A DNA stretch of 21,261 bases from Ruminococcus flavefaciens (lineage in GTDB: Bacteria; Bacillota; Clostridia; Oscillospirales; Ruminococcaceae), in NCBI GenBank assembly GCA_002310115.1, contig DBYI01000003.1, forward strand, positions 1-21,261. Direction: 5' to 3'. The notes under the pieces were generated by a model. It did no database searches. It saw nothing but the letters and a program-made list of their open reading frames with translations, and was not told where the DNA came from. Every line of letters begins with the position of its first letter. Within the stretch, counting starts at the first letter, position 1. Made by a program: the position numbers and the translations under genes. Shown here in pieces: positions 15,278 to 21,261 of this stretch.

Positions 15278-18200
15278 TACGCAACTCCTTCAAATATATA
15301 AGTATTGATCCGCTCTATTATATCATTGAGCTTCCCTGCAAATTTCTTGTCAAATCGAGAGAATCCGCCTTCCATTTTGAATACAGGAGCATCAAAAGTT
15401 TCCGCATTCAGAATGCTTTCATGCAGCATATATGTTTTTATCTTCTCCAGAAGATCAAGCTGCATTTTATTGAATTTTTCCTCGGATATGAGTTTCTTGA
15501 ACGCAGTTTTAACACGTTCTTCATGGTTGTACACAGGCGTTTTCAATACAGCCTGACGCACATAGGCGATTATTTCAGCCACGATCTGCTCATTCTTCAT
15601 GTTGCTTGTGGCTTCGTTAAGGCTGCTGATTGTGAAATTCTCTTTGTCAAGCAGTAGTTTCAGCTCTTTCAGCTGAGCCCTTGTCATGCTGCTCGGTTTT
15701 GTGCAGGCAAGTCGGATAGCCTCGATCTTATCTTTGTTTTCATTAATATAGGTCGTAAATGCTTCGAGATAGTCTTCCGGCTTATCAGTATTACCATATC
15801 CACGGGTAGTCGGTTTTAATGTATCTTCCTTCTCGGAATAATACTGTCCCCGCTTTTTTCCTTTCAGTGAATCAACCCAAAGGAGGAAATCCTTATCCTT
15901 CCGGCAGGTTTCAATAAAAGCAGCTTCGGTACTGTTTTTCAATGCCTTAGCATATGCTTTCAGATCCTGACCTCCTAAGCGTTCAGACACCTCGTATTTC
16001 TTTTCTCTTGAGAGGTTATTATATTTACGTTGTAATCGTGCGATAATGCGATCTTTGGTCTGCTGCTTGCTTTCGTCACTTGGACGGAAAAGGTCTTCTA
16101 ATAATTCTGCCATATCCTTGCTGACAGTTACAGACTTCATTCCGGAAGTTGAATCAAGATCTTCATAAACTCTGACAGCATCAAAGATGTTAAAGTGTGT
16201 TTTCCCTATCTCAGGACAAAGACGAGTAGCACGTCCCAGCATCTGCTCAAAAAGAATACGGCTGTTGATCTTACGCATGAAAACAAGGTTGCATATTTTT
16301 GGAACGTCTATGCCCGTTGTCAGCAGATCTACTGTGACTGCAATATTAGGATACTGGTTATTTTTGAACTGTTTTATAACTTGCAGTATCTTTTTCTTGT
16401 TTCCTCCGGCAGTCTTGCCTGTTATCTTCATTATAGCATCGTTTGAGATACCATATTCCTTATAAATATCACGAAGAGTATCCACGATGCAATCTGCGTG
16501 ACTATCATTAACCGCAAAGATAAGAGTTTTTTCATCGCTTTCGGGATTTATAAAGGATGAAATTTCCACTAATACCTTCCTTGTATGATCAGGCAAAACA
16601 ATCTGACGGTTGAAATCAGACACATCAAAATCCAGTTCATCTTCAAGAACCGATCCATTGAGCAGCTCATTTGTGTTTGGGTCATACTCAGCTAACGATT
16701 CACCCTTTTTGAACTTCACATTATTTTCAATGAAATCTGTATTGATAATATATGGCGGATCATGGTCAACAAGCCAGCCGTCAATGACCGCTTCACGATA
16801 GCTGTATGTGAAAATAGGTTCTCCGAAAATCTGCGTTGTATGCAGTGCAGGTGTTGCTGTTAATGCGATTTTTACAGCATCAAAATACTCAATAACCTGC
16901 TTATACTTACTCATGTAATCGAGCTGGTCTGAATAGAGGATCTCTTCCTCAGTCATTTCTCTATCAAGAATATAACCTCTATGTGCCTCGTCCACAATTA
17001 TGAGATCGAATGCACCAGGCATAAGGTTTGGCGTATCGGATAGAATTGTACGTTTCAGCAATCCCTGTACTGTTGAAATGCTTACTTTTGTTTCAAGATT
17101 GATCTCATTATCGTCAATATCTTTGATTTCATATATCTGGTTCAATGTCATAAGCTCTTTCAGCTTAACATCTTTGAACGTATCCATAGCCTGTTCTCCG
17201 AGAGAAACTCTGTCAACAAGGAAAAGAATTCTTCTGAAGCGCTTGGATTCCAGCATTTTATATATCAAACCAAGTACAGTACGAGTTTTTCCTGTACCGG
17301 TGGCCATAGCAAGAAGCGCTGTCTGTTTGCCTTCAATTATTGAATCTGTCGCCTTTCTAATGGCTTTTATCTGATAATCTCTTAAATTAAGCCCTGTGGT
17401 ATCCTCCATAAAGGAATCATCAACATCATTCAGTGCTTTATTAGCTTTGTCAATATCTTGCTTGAGCTTTTCCTCAATATCATCAGGACTGAACCAATTC
17501 CTAATAGGGTAGGATTGGTTTTCAGCATTACGTGCATCTAAGAACCATATTCCTGATTTGGTACGAAGCTGTTCTAAAAAAGCTCTGCCATTTGATGCAA
17601 ACAGAAACGGCACTTTATACTCGCCCCATCTATTTATAACATATTTGTCATGCTCTGTTCTAATGCTTTGTGCATAATCCTTTACTTGAACATCAATAGT
17701 TGAAGCAACATCTTCTCCCCATTTTTTTGCATCCATTACTGCAACCAGTTTTTCACCAATAAAGAATGCATAATCAGCAGCCCCCATACTGCACAACTGA
17801 GAATCAGTAGGCCACTCGCTTATTGCGATATTTCTCCCTTTAGCAGGACGAGTACCTTTACTGTACCGCAGATTATTGGTATCTGCTTCCCAGCCCGCTT
17901 TTCTTAACTGTTCATCAATAAGGCATCTTGTCTGGGCTTCACTCCACTCCATCATAGCCGATACAGTTAAGCCACGTTTCGCACGTTCTTTCTGAGTAGA
18001 GCCAGAAACAGATGTCTTAACTTCATCAAGTTTGTTTGTTAGTTCTTTTATCTTGCTTTCTTGCTCTGCTAAGATAGTTTTCATATCTAAAATGTCATTT
18101 TTTTCAGGAAGAACATAAGGTGTAGGTTTAAAATCCCAATCGCCATAGGTTTGCATAAACCATATAGCAAGATTATATGCCATAGAAAGGAGCATTTTAG

Positions 18201-18513
18201 CATCATCAAAAGAATCTGCTCCTGTATGAACAGCATCATTTTGGTTTTTTCTAAGTGCATAGAGTGCATTATCAATATCAAATGGTAATAAACCGGCACG
18301 TTTAAGAAGTCTTATGCGAGCTGCTTGTGTATTATCAATATCAGGCTCAGGAATTCCTTCAAAAACCATTATTTCTTGTACAAGTCGCTCTGCAAACATA
18401 CCAATCTTATACATACAAGCATTTGGATCTGAGTGCAAATAGTTTTCTGCTGTACTTGATATTTGAGCTAATGCAGGCCAATATTTATTAAGAAAATCAA
18501 AATTAGACTTCAT
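15277..18513 (-). CDS. hsdR: Type I restriction-modification endonuclease/translocase subunit R
   Basis: A 1078-aa motor and nuclease subunit. Residues 1-130 are a DUF4145-like helical domain (YKIGMFAERLVQEIM, KNQNDAVHTG), then a coiled linker (145-180), then a PD-(D/E)xK nuclease core: D247 in ADYAFF and D261-A-K263 in VMDAKKW. The SF2 translocase follows: ATGTGKT Walker A (404-410), IIVDEAHRG Walker B/DEAH, LTATPA motif III, and EQMLGRATR motif VI. A C-terminal helical domain binds the methyltransferase. It would translocate unmodified DNA and cut it. The start at 18513 is chosen for GGGAGG 7 nt upstream; an ATG at 18528 overlaps that site. It is the first gene of the operon, behind the promoter at 18584-18612. 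All catalytic motifs are intact, so the system is probably active. Confidence 0.93.
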   Translation of the reverse strand: MKSNFDFLNKYWPALAQISSTAENYLHSDPNACMYKIGMFAERLVQEIMVFEGIPEPDIDNTQAARIRLLKRAGLLPFDIDNALYALRKNQNDAVHTGADSFDDAKMLLSMAYNLAIWFMQTYGDWDFKPTPYVLPEKNDILDMKTILAEQESKIKELTNKLDEVKTSVSGSTQKERAKRGLTVSAMMEWSEAQTRCLIDEQLRKAGWEADTNNLRYSKGTRPAKGRNIAISEWPTDSQLCSMGAADYAFFIGEKLVAVMDAKKWGEDVASTIDVQVKDYAQSIRTEHDKYVINRWGEYKVPFLFASNGRAFLEQLRTKSGIWFLDARNAENQSYPIRNWFSPDDIEEKLKQDIDKANKALNDVDDSFMEDTTGLNLRDYQIKAIRKATDSIIEGKQTALLAMATGTGKTRTVLGLIYKMLESKRFRRILFLVDRVSLGEQAMDTFKDVKLKELMTLNQIYEIKDIDDNEINLETKVSISTVQGLLKRTILSDTPNLMPGAFDLIIVDEAHRGYILDREMTEEEILYSDQLDYMSKYKQVIEYFDAVKIALTATPALHTTQIFGEPIFTYSYREAVIDGWLVDHDPPYIINTDFIENNVKFKKGESLAEYDPNTNELLNGSVLEDELDFDVSDFNRQIVLPDHTRKVLVEISSFINPESDEKTLIFAVNDSHADCIVDTLRDIYKEYGISNDAIMKITGKTAGGNKKKILQVIKQFKNNQYPNIAVTVDLLTTGIDVPKICNLVFMRKINSRILFEQMLGRATRLCPEIGKTHFNIFDAVRVYEDLDSTSGMKSVTVSKDMAELLEDLFRPSDESKQQTKDRIIARLQRKYNNLSREKKYEVSERLGGQDLKAYAKALKNSTEAAFIETCRKDKDFLLWVDSLKGKKRGQYYSEKEDTLKPTTRGYGNTDKPEDYLEAFTTYINENKDKIEAIRLACTKPSSMTRAQLKELKLLLDKENFTISSLNEATSNMKNEQIVAEIIAYVRQAVLKTPVYNHEERVKTAFKKLISEEKFNKMQLDLLEKIKTYMLHESILNAETFDAPVFKMEGGFSRFDKKFAGKLNDIIERINTYIFEGVA

Positions 18514-18583
18514 GTGCGGTCCTCCCATCTATTTATGATTATAAACGCAAAACGTGAAAAAGGAACACTATTTCATTTTATTA

Positions 18584-18612
18584 ATTATACCATTATTTTT
18601 TGGAAAAATCAA
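18584..18612 (-). promoter_or_regulatory. Promoter of the hsdRMS defence operon (extended -10)
   Basis: Minus strand: TTGATT (18612-18607), exactly 17 bp, TATAAT (18589-18584) preceded by TGG, an extended -10. It lies about 70 nt before the hsdR start. No other promoter of this quality was seen until 2360, so it may drive the whole 16-kb run. Confidence 0.8.
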
Positions 18613-18692
18613 TCAAAAACTGATAATTTGACTAATTATTCTGATGCATGACAATTAAATAATTTTCACAATAAGAATAGAAATAAATGGTA

Positions 18693-18734
18693 ACAGGCAT
18701 TCCGTTTTGTTGCAATGGAATGCCTGTTTTTTTA
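18693..18734 (+). terminator. Strong hairpin with T-run between tnpW-like gene and the hsd promoter
   Basis: ACAGGCATTCC (18693-18703) and GGAATGCCTGT (18717-18727) form a perfect 11-bp stem followed by about seven T on the plus strand. On the minus strand an A-tract precedes it and the downstream T content is weak, so it is best oriented for plus-strand transcripts, though it may also end tnpW-like transcription in reverse. No plus-strand gene is visible in 18530-18690; either it insulates the operon or it ends an unseen short RNA. Confidence 0.65.
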
Positions 18735-18757
18735 AACATATTCTGATAGCCCGCAAA

Positions 18758-18967
18758 TCATTTATATGTTGGATATTTGTCCTCTATTATTCTTTCACAC
18801 TCACGGTTTATAAGCCTTTGCAGGATATCTGTCAGTGTTTCCTTGGCTTCAGTGTTGAATAATATCTGAACTTTATATGTCGTATGTCCTATCTTATATT
18901 CAGACACTGAGCCCAGGCGGTACTTTCCGTTATTTTCCATATCGTTGTTTGTTGCTTTGTTACTCAT
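18758..18967 (-). CDS. TnpW-like transposon-encoded protein
   Basis: A 69-aa protein. The segment EYKIGHTTYKVQILFNTEAK followed by ETLTDILQRLINRE is the hallmark of the small TnpW family (transposon-encoded protein of the Tn4451/Tn4453 type and related Firmicute elements). In those elements it sits near resolvase or mobilization genes; its biochemical role is not established. AAAGGA lies about 8 nt before the ATG. It has no signal peptide or membrane segment. Its presence, with the SSB and MobC fragment next to it, marks this stretch as part of a mobilizable or integrative element rather than core chromosome. Confidence 0.75.
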   Translation of the reverse strand: MSNKATNNDMENNGKYRLGSVSEYKIGHTTYKVQILFNTEAKETLTDILQRLINRECERIIEDKYPTYK

Positions 18968-19041
18968 AGTACAGTATCCTTTCTGTAATTAGTTTTATGT
19001 TTTTAGTATATCACATCGTTGCTGTTGATTCAAGCTGTATA

Positions 19042-19082
19042 TCGAAGAAAAACAGCAGAGCCTGTCATATAAGCTCTGCTGT
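19042..19082 (-). terminator. Rho-independent terminator after the SSB gene
   Basis: On the minus strand ACAGCAGAGC and GCTCTGCTGT (outer limits 19082 and 19052) pair perfectly over 10 bp, followed by TTTTTCTTC (19050-19042). It lies about 30 nt past the SSB stop codon and fits termination of the SSB transcript. Confidence 0.85.
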
Positions 19083-19113
19083 GATCATATCAGTTATTAT
19101 GAAACTCGCAACG

Positions 19114-19443
19114 TCAGAACAGCCGATTTGAATCAACGTCTGCTTTGACAGCAAATTTATTTGAGAAATGCAGTTCCTCAACGATTATAACTACGGTATT
19201 ATCGGGGGCGTTTCTGAGTGAACCCACAAAAGTTATATGTCCGCCTTTAGAGTAAAGGAAGCTTACGGTGCTTGCGTTTTCACCAAAGGCGAGGCAGGTG
19301 AAAGAATCCTTATCTACAATATCATCCCCTTTGTTTTTCGGATGCTCAACATCAATGCCGAATTTACAATATTTTATATCATCTTTGGTTGTGACAGCAA
19401 GCTCAGTAGTGATCCTGCCTGACATCAGAATTTTATTTAACAT
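19114..19443 (-). CDS. Short single-stranded-DNA-binding protein (element-type SSB)
   Basis: A 109-aa protein with an OB-fold SSB pattern: MLNKILMSGRIT at the start, then CKFGIDVEHP, DSFTCLAFGENAS and GGHITFVGSLRN, followed by a strand ending in VVIIVEELHF. It would bind single-stranded DNA during replication or conjugative transfer of the element. It lacks the long flexible linker and acidic tip (DDDIPF-like) of housekeeping SSB, ending instead in SNRLF, as is common for plasmid and ICE versions. The start at 19443 is chosen because AAAGGAAAG lies about 8 nt upstream; upstream codons in this frame (to 19563) run through non-coding sequence with the hairpin at 19554-19582. A terminator follows at 19042-19082. 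Confidence 0.8.
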   Translation of the reverse strand: MLNKILMSGRITTELAVTTKDDIKYCKFGIDVEHPKNKGDDIVDKDSFTCLAFGENASTVSFLYSKGGHITFVGSLRNAPDNTVVIIVEELHFSNKFAVKADVDSNRLF

Positions 19444-19553
19444 ATCATCTTTCCTTTCGTTATTGACATTGTTTTTATTGCGTGTTATAATCATGTACGC
19501 AAATGAAAATTTGCAAATAGAATTTATTCGACAAGAACAGCAAGCTATGAGGT

Positions 19554-19582
19554 AGAGCTTCACATCATCGGTGTGAAGCTCT
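19554..19582. repeat. Perfect 11-bp inverted repeat between two element genes
   Basis: AGAGCTTCACA and TGTGAAGCTCT flank a 7-nt loop just past the stop of the 69-aa gene. T-rich sequence follows only on the plus strand (TTTCCTTCTT). For the minus-strand gene it would act as a 3' stabilising hairpin or weak terminator. The intergenic stretch to 19443 also holds GCAAAT-GAAA-ATTTGC, another inverted repeat. Confidence 0.6.
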
Positions 19583-19589
19583 TTCCTTC

Positions 19590-19799
19590 TTAGTCTTCAT
19601 CACTGCACTCGTCCAGTCCGTGTATAAGCTGAATGTAAATGCACTCTGCTCTGTCACGTTCCTCGCCCTCGGTAGTCATCATCTGTCTGAGGAAGAAATC
19701 CAGTGCTTCCTCACGGTCATTCCAGACCTCTATTTTACCATTGCATACAGTCGTGACCTTGCGTGTTCTTGGCATCGCCAGTTCGGGTATACTCAGCAT
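19590..19799 (-). CDS. Small acidic protein of a mobile element, function unknown
   Basis: A 69-aa protein starting MLSIPELAMPRTRKVTT and containing CNGKIEVWNDREEALDFFL and an acidic end (DECSDED). The start at 19799 is set by a strong GGAGGTG 6-7 nt upstream; the ATG at 19835 precedes that site. Proteins of this look, with an IEVW(N/D)DREEALDFF stretch, recur in Firmicute integrative elements as I remember, but no function is known to me. It has its own promoter at 19834-19862 with an overlapping inverted repeat, so expression may be regulated. It probably belonged to the same element as the SSB and TnpW-like genes downstream. Confidence 0.65.
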   Translation of the reverse strand: MLSIPELAMPRTRKVTTVCNGKIEVWNDREEALDFFLRQMMTTEGEERDRAECIYIQLIHGLDECSDED

Positions 19800-19833
19800 A
19801 AAAAGCACCTCCGTAATTCTTGTTTGTGACTCC

Positions 19834-19862
19834 ATTATAATCGCTGAAAATCCGGAAGTCCA
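19834..19862 (-). promoter_or_regulatory. Promoter of the 69-aa gene
   Basis: Minus strand: TGGACT (19862-19857), 17-bp spacer, TATAAT (19839-19834), about 35 nt before the start at 19799. The -10 is perfect and the -35 matches at 4 of 6 positions. Confidence 0.6.
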
Positions 19863-19867
19863 GCGAT
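19840..19867. repeat. Inverted repeat overlapping the promoter (possible operator)
   Basis: ATCGCTG (19840-19846) and CAGCGAT (19861-19867) are perfect 7-bp inverted copies 14 nt apart, filling the spacer and covering the -35 of the promoter at 19834-19862. The spacing suits a dimeric regulator; no dedicated regulator gene is visible next to it. Confidence 0.45.
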
Positions 19868-19944
19868 GTGGAATGATTGTAATAATTCTTGTGAAGAGCG
19901 CAGCGAAATCAACATTTTCCCCAGTGCATAGCGCATTAAACTTT

Positions 19945-20098
19945 TCAGTGTTTCAATCGCAGTAACTGTGACTGAAGATAAATCAGCGGCTGCCAGATAT
20001 TATTCAGCATTTCTTTGATCTCGTCAAGATCACTTTTATAGACGTTGCCCGTGCTGTTTGCTCGATGTGCGATCTGATTGATATTGAACGCTGCATGC
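19945..20098 (-). pseudogene. mobC: C-terminal fragment of a MobC-type relaxosome protein
   Basis: On the minus strand an open stretch reads FNINQIAHRANSTGNVY then KSDLDEIKEMLNNIWQPL and ends LLRLKH before a TGA at 19945-19947. The N-(N/I)-N-Q-I-A-x-R-A-N core, a GN-Y linker and a DLDEIKE helix are what MobC mobilization accessory proteins show at their C-terminus; MobC helps the relaxase open oriT. Only about 45-50 residues remain. Upstream of roughly 20087-20098 the sequence is the antisense of integrase coding sequence, so the gene's front half is missing. There is no start or ribosome site; it is a relic. Confidence 0.65.
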
Positions 20099-20788
20099 TC
20101 AAAGGTCACGCTGCCGAAGGATCATCACAACGAGAAAAAGATATACACTCCCGAACAGGTGCAGAGGTTTCTTTCTCTGCTGAATGATGAGCCTTTGAAG
20201 TATCGCACTTTCTTCAACCTGATGATCTACAGCGGGTTTCGCCGTGGGGAGATGCTGGGACTGGAATGGAAAGATGTGGACTTTGAGAACAACATCATCA
20301 GTGTCCGCCGTACAAGCAACTACACAGGCAAGAAGGGAACGTACACCGATACCACCAAGACAAATAAGTCACAAAGAACGCTGAAGTTTCCGCAGGAGAT
20401 AATGGATATGCTCAGAGAGTACAAGGATGAGCAGGATATGCAGGCTCTCAAATGCGGTGACAAGTGGGTGGAGACCGACAGGCTCTACACAAAATGGAAC
20501 GGACTGCCTATGCAGAACGGTACGCCTTACTTCTGGCTCGGTGAATTCTGCGAGAAGCACGACCTTCCGTTTTATGGCTTACATAGTTTCAGGCACTTGT
20601 TCGCTTCACTTCTTGTCAATCAGGGCGTGGATATAGTGACAGTCTCGGGAGCATTAGGACACTCGACAGTTTCAACAACGAGTAATATTTACTGTCATAT
20701 GCTCGATGAAGCAAGGGCAAAAGTCTCCGAAGCGGTCAGCTCAGCACTTGATTTTTCGGGCAGTAAAAAAGAGCCAAGAGGTGCATGA
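20078..20788 (+). pseudogene. int: Tyrosine site-specific integrase, N-terminally truncated
   Basis: The catalytic domain is whole: R55 in SGFRRGE, a beta-hairpin lysine in TKTNKSQR (about K94), H169-S-F-R172, H195 in LGHSTV and nucleophile Y205 in SNIYCH. It follows the Tn916/ICE integrase type, whose full length is about 380-400 aa. Here only 236 aa remain; the SAM-like core-binding and arm-binding domains are gone. The TTG at 20078 directly follows an in-frame TGA and has no ribosome site. Upstream DNA is the MobC fragment on the opposite strand. Real homology seems to begin at about 20087 (N-A-A-C-S-K-V-T-L-P). The residual protein could fold but should not recombine specifically. A tRNA 3'-end fragment lies 120 nt downstream. 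Confidence 0.8.
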
Positions 20789-20798
20789 CCTCCGGCTC
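20771..20798 (+). terminator. Hairpin at the end of the integrase gene
   Basis: GAGCC..GAGGT and ACCTC.GGCTC form a two-part stem around GCATG that includes the integrase stop codon. AAAACGACGTTTTTTG follows. It probably ends integrase transcription. Confidence 0.55.
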
Positions 20799-20866
20799 GG
20801 AAAACGACGTTTTTTGAAATAAAGAACAAACAAAGAACAAATGGCATTTTCGCATAAAAAGCAAAA

Positions 20867-20898
20867 CTCGGAAACGGCGATATTACGCTGTTTCCGAG
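20867..20898. repeat. 13-bp imperfect hairpin next to the attachment-like site
   Basis: CTCGGAAACGGCG and CGCTGTTTCCGAG pair over 13 bp with one G-T wobble around ATATTA. It lies 10 nt before the tRNA fragment. It may be a second terminator or a structured site at the element end. Confidence 0.55.
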
Positions 20899-20907
20899 AA
20901 CGTTGAA

Positions 20908-20930
20908 TGGTGACCCGTACGGGAATTGAA
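20908..20930 (-). other. tRNA 3'-end fragment, likely integrase attachment-site remnant
   Basis: Read on the minus strand, these 23 bases run from a TTCAATT T loop through CCCGT and ACGGGTC to ACCA, exactly the 3' end of a tRNA (T arm 3' strand, acceptor strand, discriminator and CCA). Sequence upstream of the T loop is not tRNA. Such short 3' copies are left where tyrosine integrases insert into tRNA genes, and an integrase gene ends 120 nt away. The donor tRNA could be Lys or another with a GACCCGT acceptor; it is not in this window. Confidence 0.65.
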
Positions 20931-21261
20931 TATTACATTACAAAATCAACAATTTTTAAAGTATTAATTTGCAAAACTATCTCTCTACACGTGAAATATT
21001 ATGAAGCAAGGACATTTGGATACTTTGATTAAACAACAAACGAGTTAGCTGTCGAATGTAGGTGCAGACCCATAAAAAAAGAATGTTGGAAATACAAATA
21101 TATCTTATTTCATCAAGGAATTCTTGTTTAAATAGTCAGAATACCAGATCAAAAATACATCCTCCGCATAAAGCGGACTACTATCCGACTCTGGATGGGA
21201 TGACTGTAACCGCCACCCAATCCCAGCCACCATGAAAAAAAGACCTGCAAATAAAAGTCAA
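20931..21261. other. Right flank, no gene recognised
   Basis: Mostly AT-rich, with stops in all frames over most of its length. The only structure seen is a short hairpin TCCGC-ATAAA-GCGGA at 21163-21177. A frame without stops runs from about 21172 to the window edge on the plus strand, but lacks a start and is too short to judge. Confidence 0.5.

Noticed and set aside
1..21261. CRISPR array or cas genes
   Set aside because: No regularly spaced direct repeats were seen and no Cas-like protein is encoded.
20931..21261. Minus-strand frame at the right edge (reads ...FFHGGWDWVAVTVIPSRVG)
   Set aside because: It ends after about 26 codons inside the window, has no visible start, and I could not assign it to a family with confidence.

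Overview
The window looks like accessory DNA from a low-to-mid GC fibrolytic Firmicute, most likely Ruminococcus or a close relative. The best clue is the partial gene at the left edge. It encodes a signal peptide followed by a GH11 xylanase N-terminus (GGYDYEMWNQNGQG) of the type I know from Ruminococcus xylanases. Shine-Dalgarno sites throughout are strong AGGAGG-like, and sigma-A-type promoters can be read by eye.

Layout. 1-173: start of a secreted xylanase on the minus strand. 174-801: divergent intergenic region with a 33-nt near-perfect inverted repeat. 802-1578: a secreted protein with an Ig-like domain, cut short exactly where a decayed 5' half of tRNA-Tyr begins. 1516-1794: three packed minus-strand tRNAs (Tyr-Glu-His) directly behind a small XRE-type repressor gene. 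2068-2360: a 36-codon gene with its own promoter and terminator.

2411-18513 is a single co-directional minus-strand run that reads as a composite defence operon behind one extended -10 promoter (18584-18612). Its order is hsdR-hsdM-hsdS (type I restriction-modification), then an ABC/AAA-type ATPase and an HNH nuclease (PtuA/PtuB-like, as in Septu and retron Ec78), then a PLD-nuclease/DEAD-helicase/DUF3427 gene split by one in-frame TAG, a Nudix hydrolase, and a 1242-aa nuclease-like STAND NTPase. Every gene junction inside the run is an overlap or a gap of at most about 50 nt.

18693-20930 is the worn edge of an integrative or mobilizable element: a TnpW-like protein, a short SSB, a small conserved-looking protein, a MobC C-terminal fragment, and a tyrosine integrase that has lost its N-terminal domain. 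The MobC and integrase fragments abut head to head at a recombination scar. A 23-bp tRNA 3'-end fragment (20908-20930) lies just beyond the integrase and is a likely attachment-site remnant. No gene was recognised in 20931-21261.

Together the genes suggest a layered anti-phage island: restriction by the type I system, conditional back-up effectors (ATPase/HNH, helicase-nuclease, STAND nuclease), and mobility genes that explain its arrival. The most provocative link is that the PtuAB-like pair shares a strand and locus with a tRNA-Tyr gene. From memory, tRNA-Tyr is the reported target of the retron-Ec78/Eco7 PtuAB effector. All functional statements come from reading motifs; no database search was possible.
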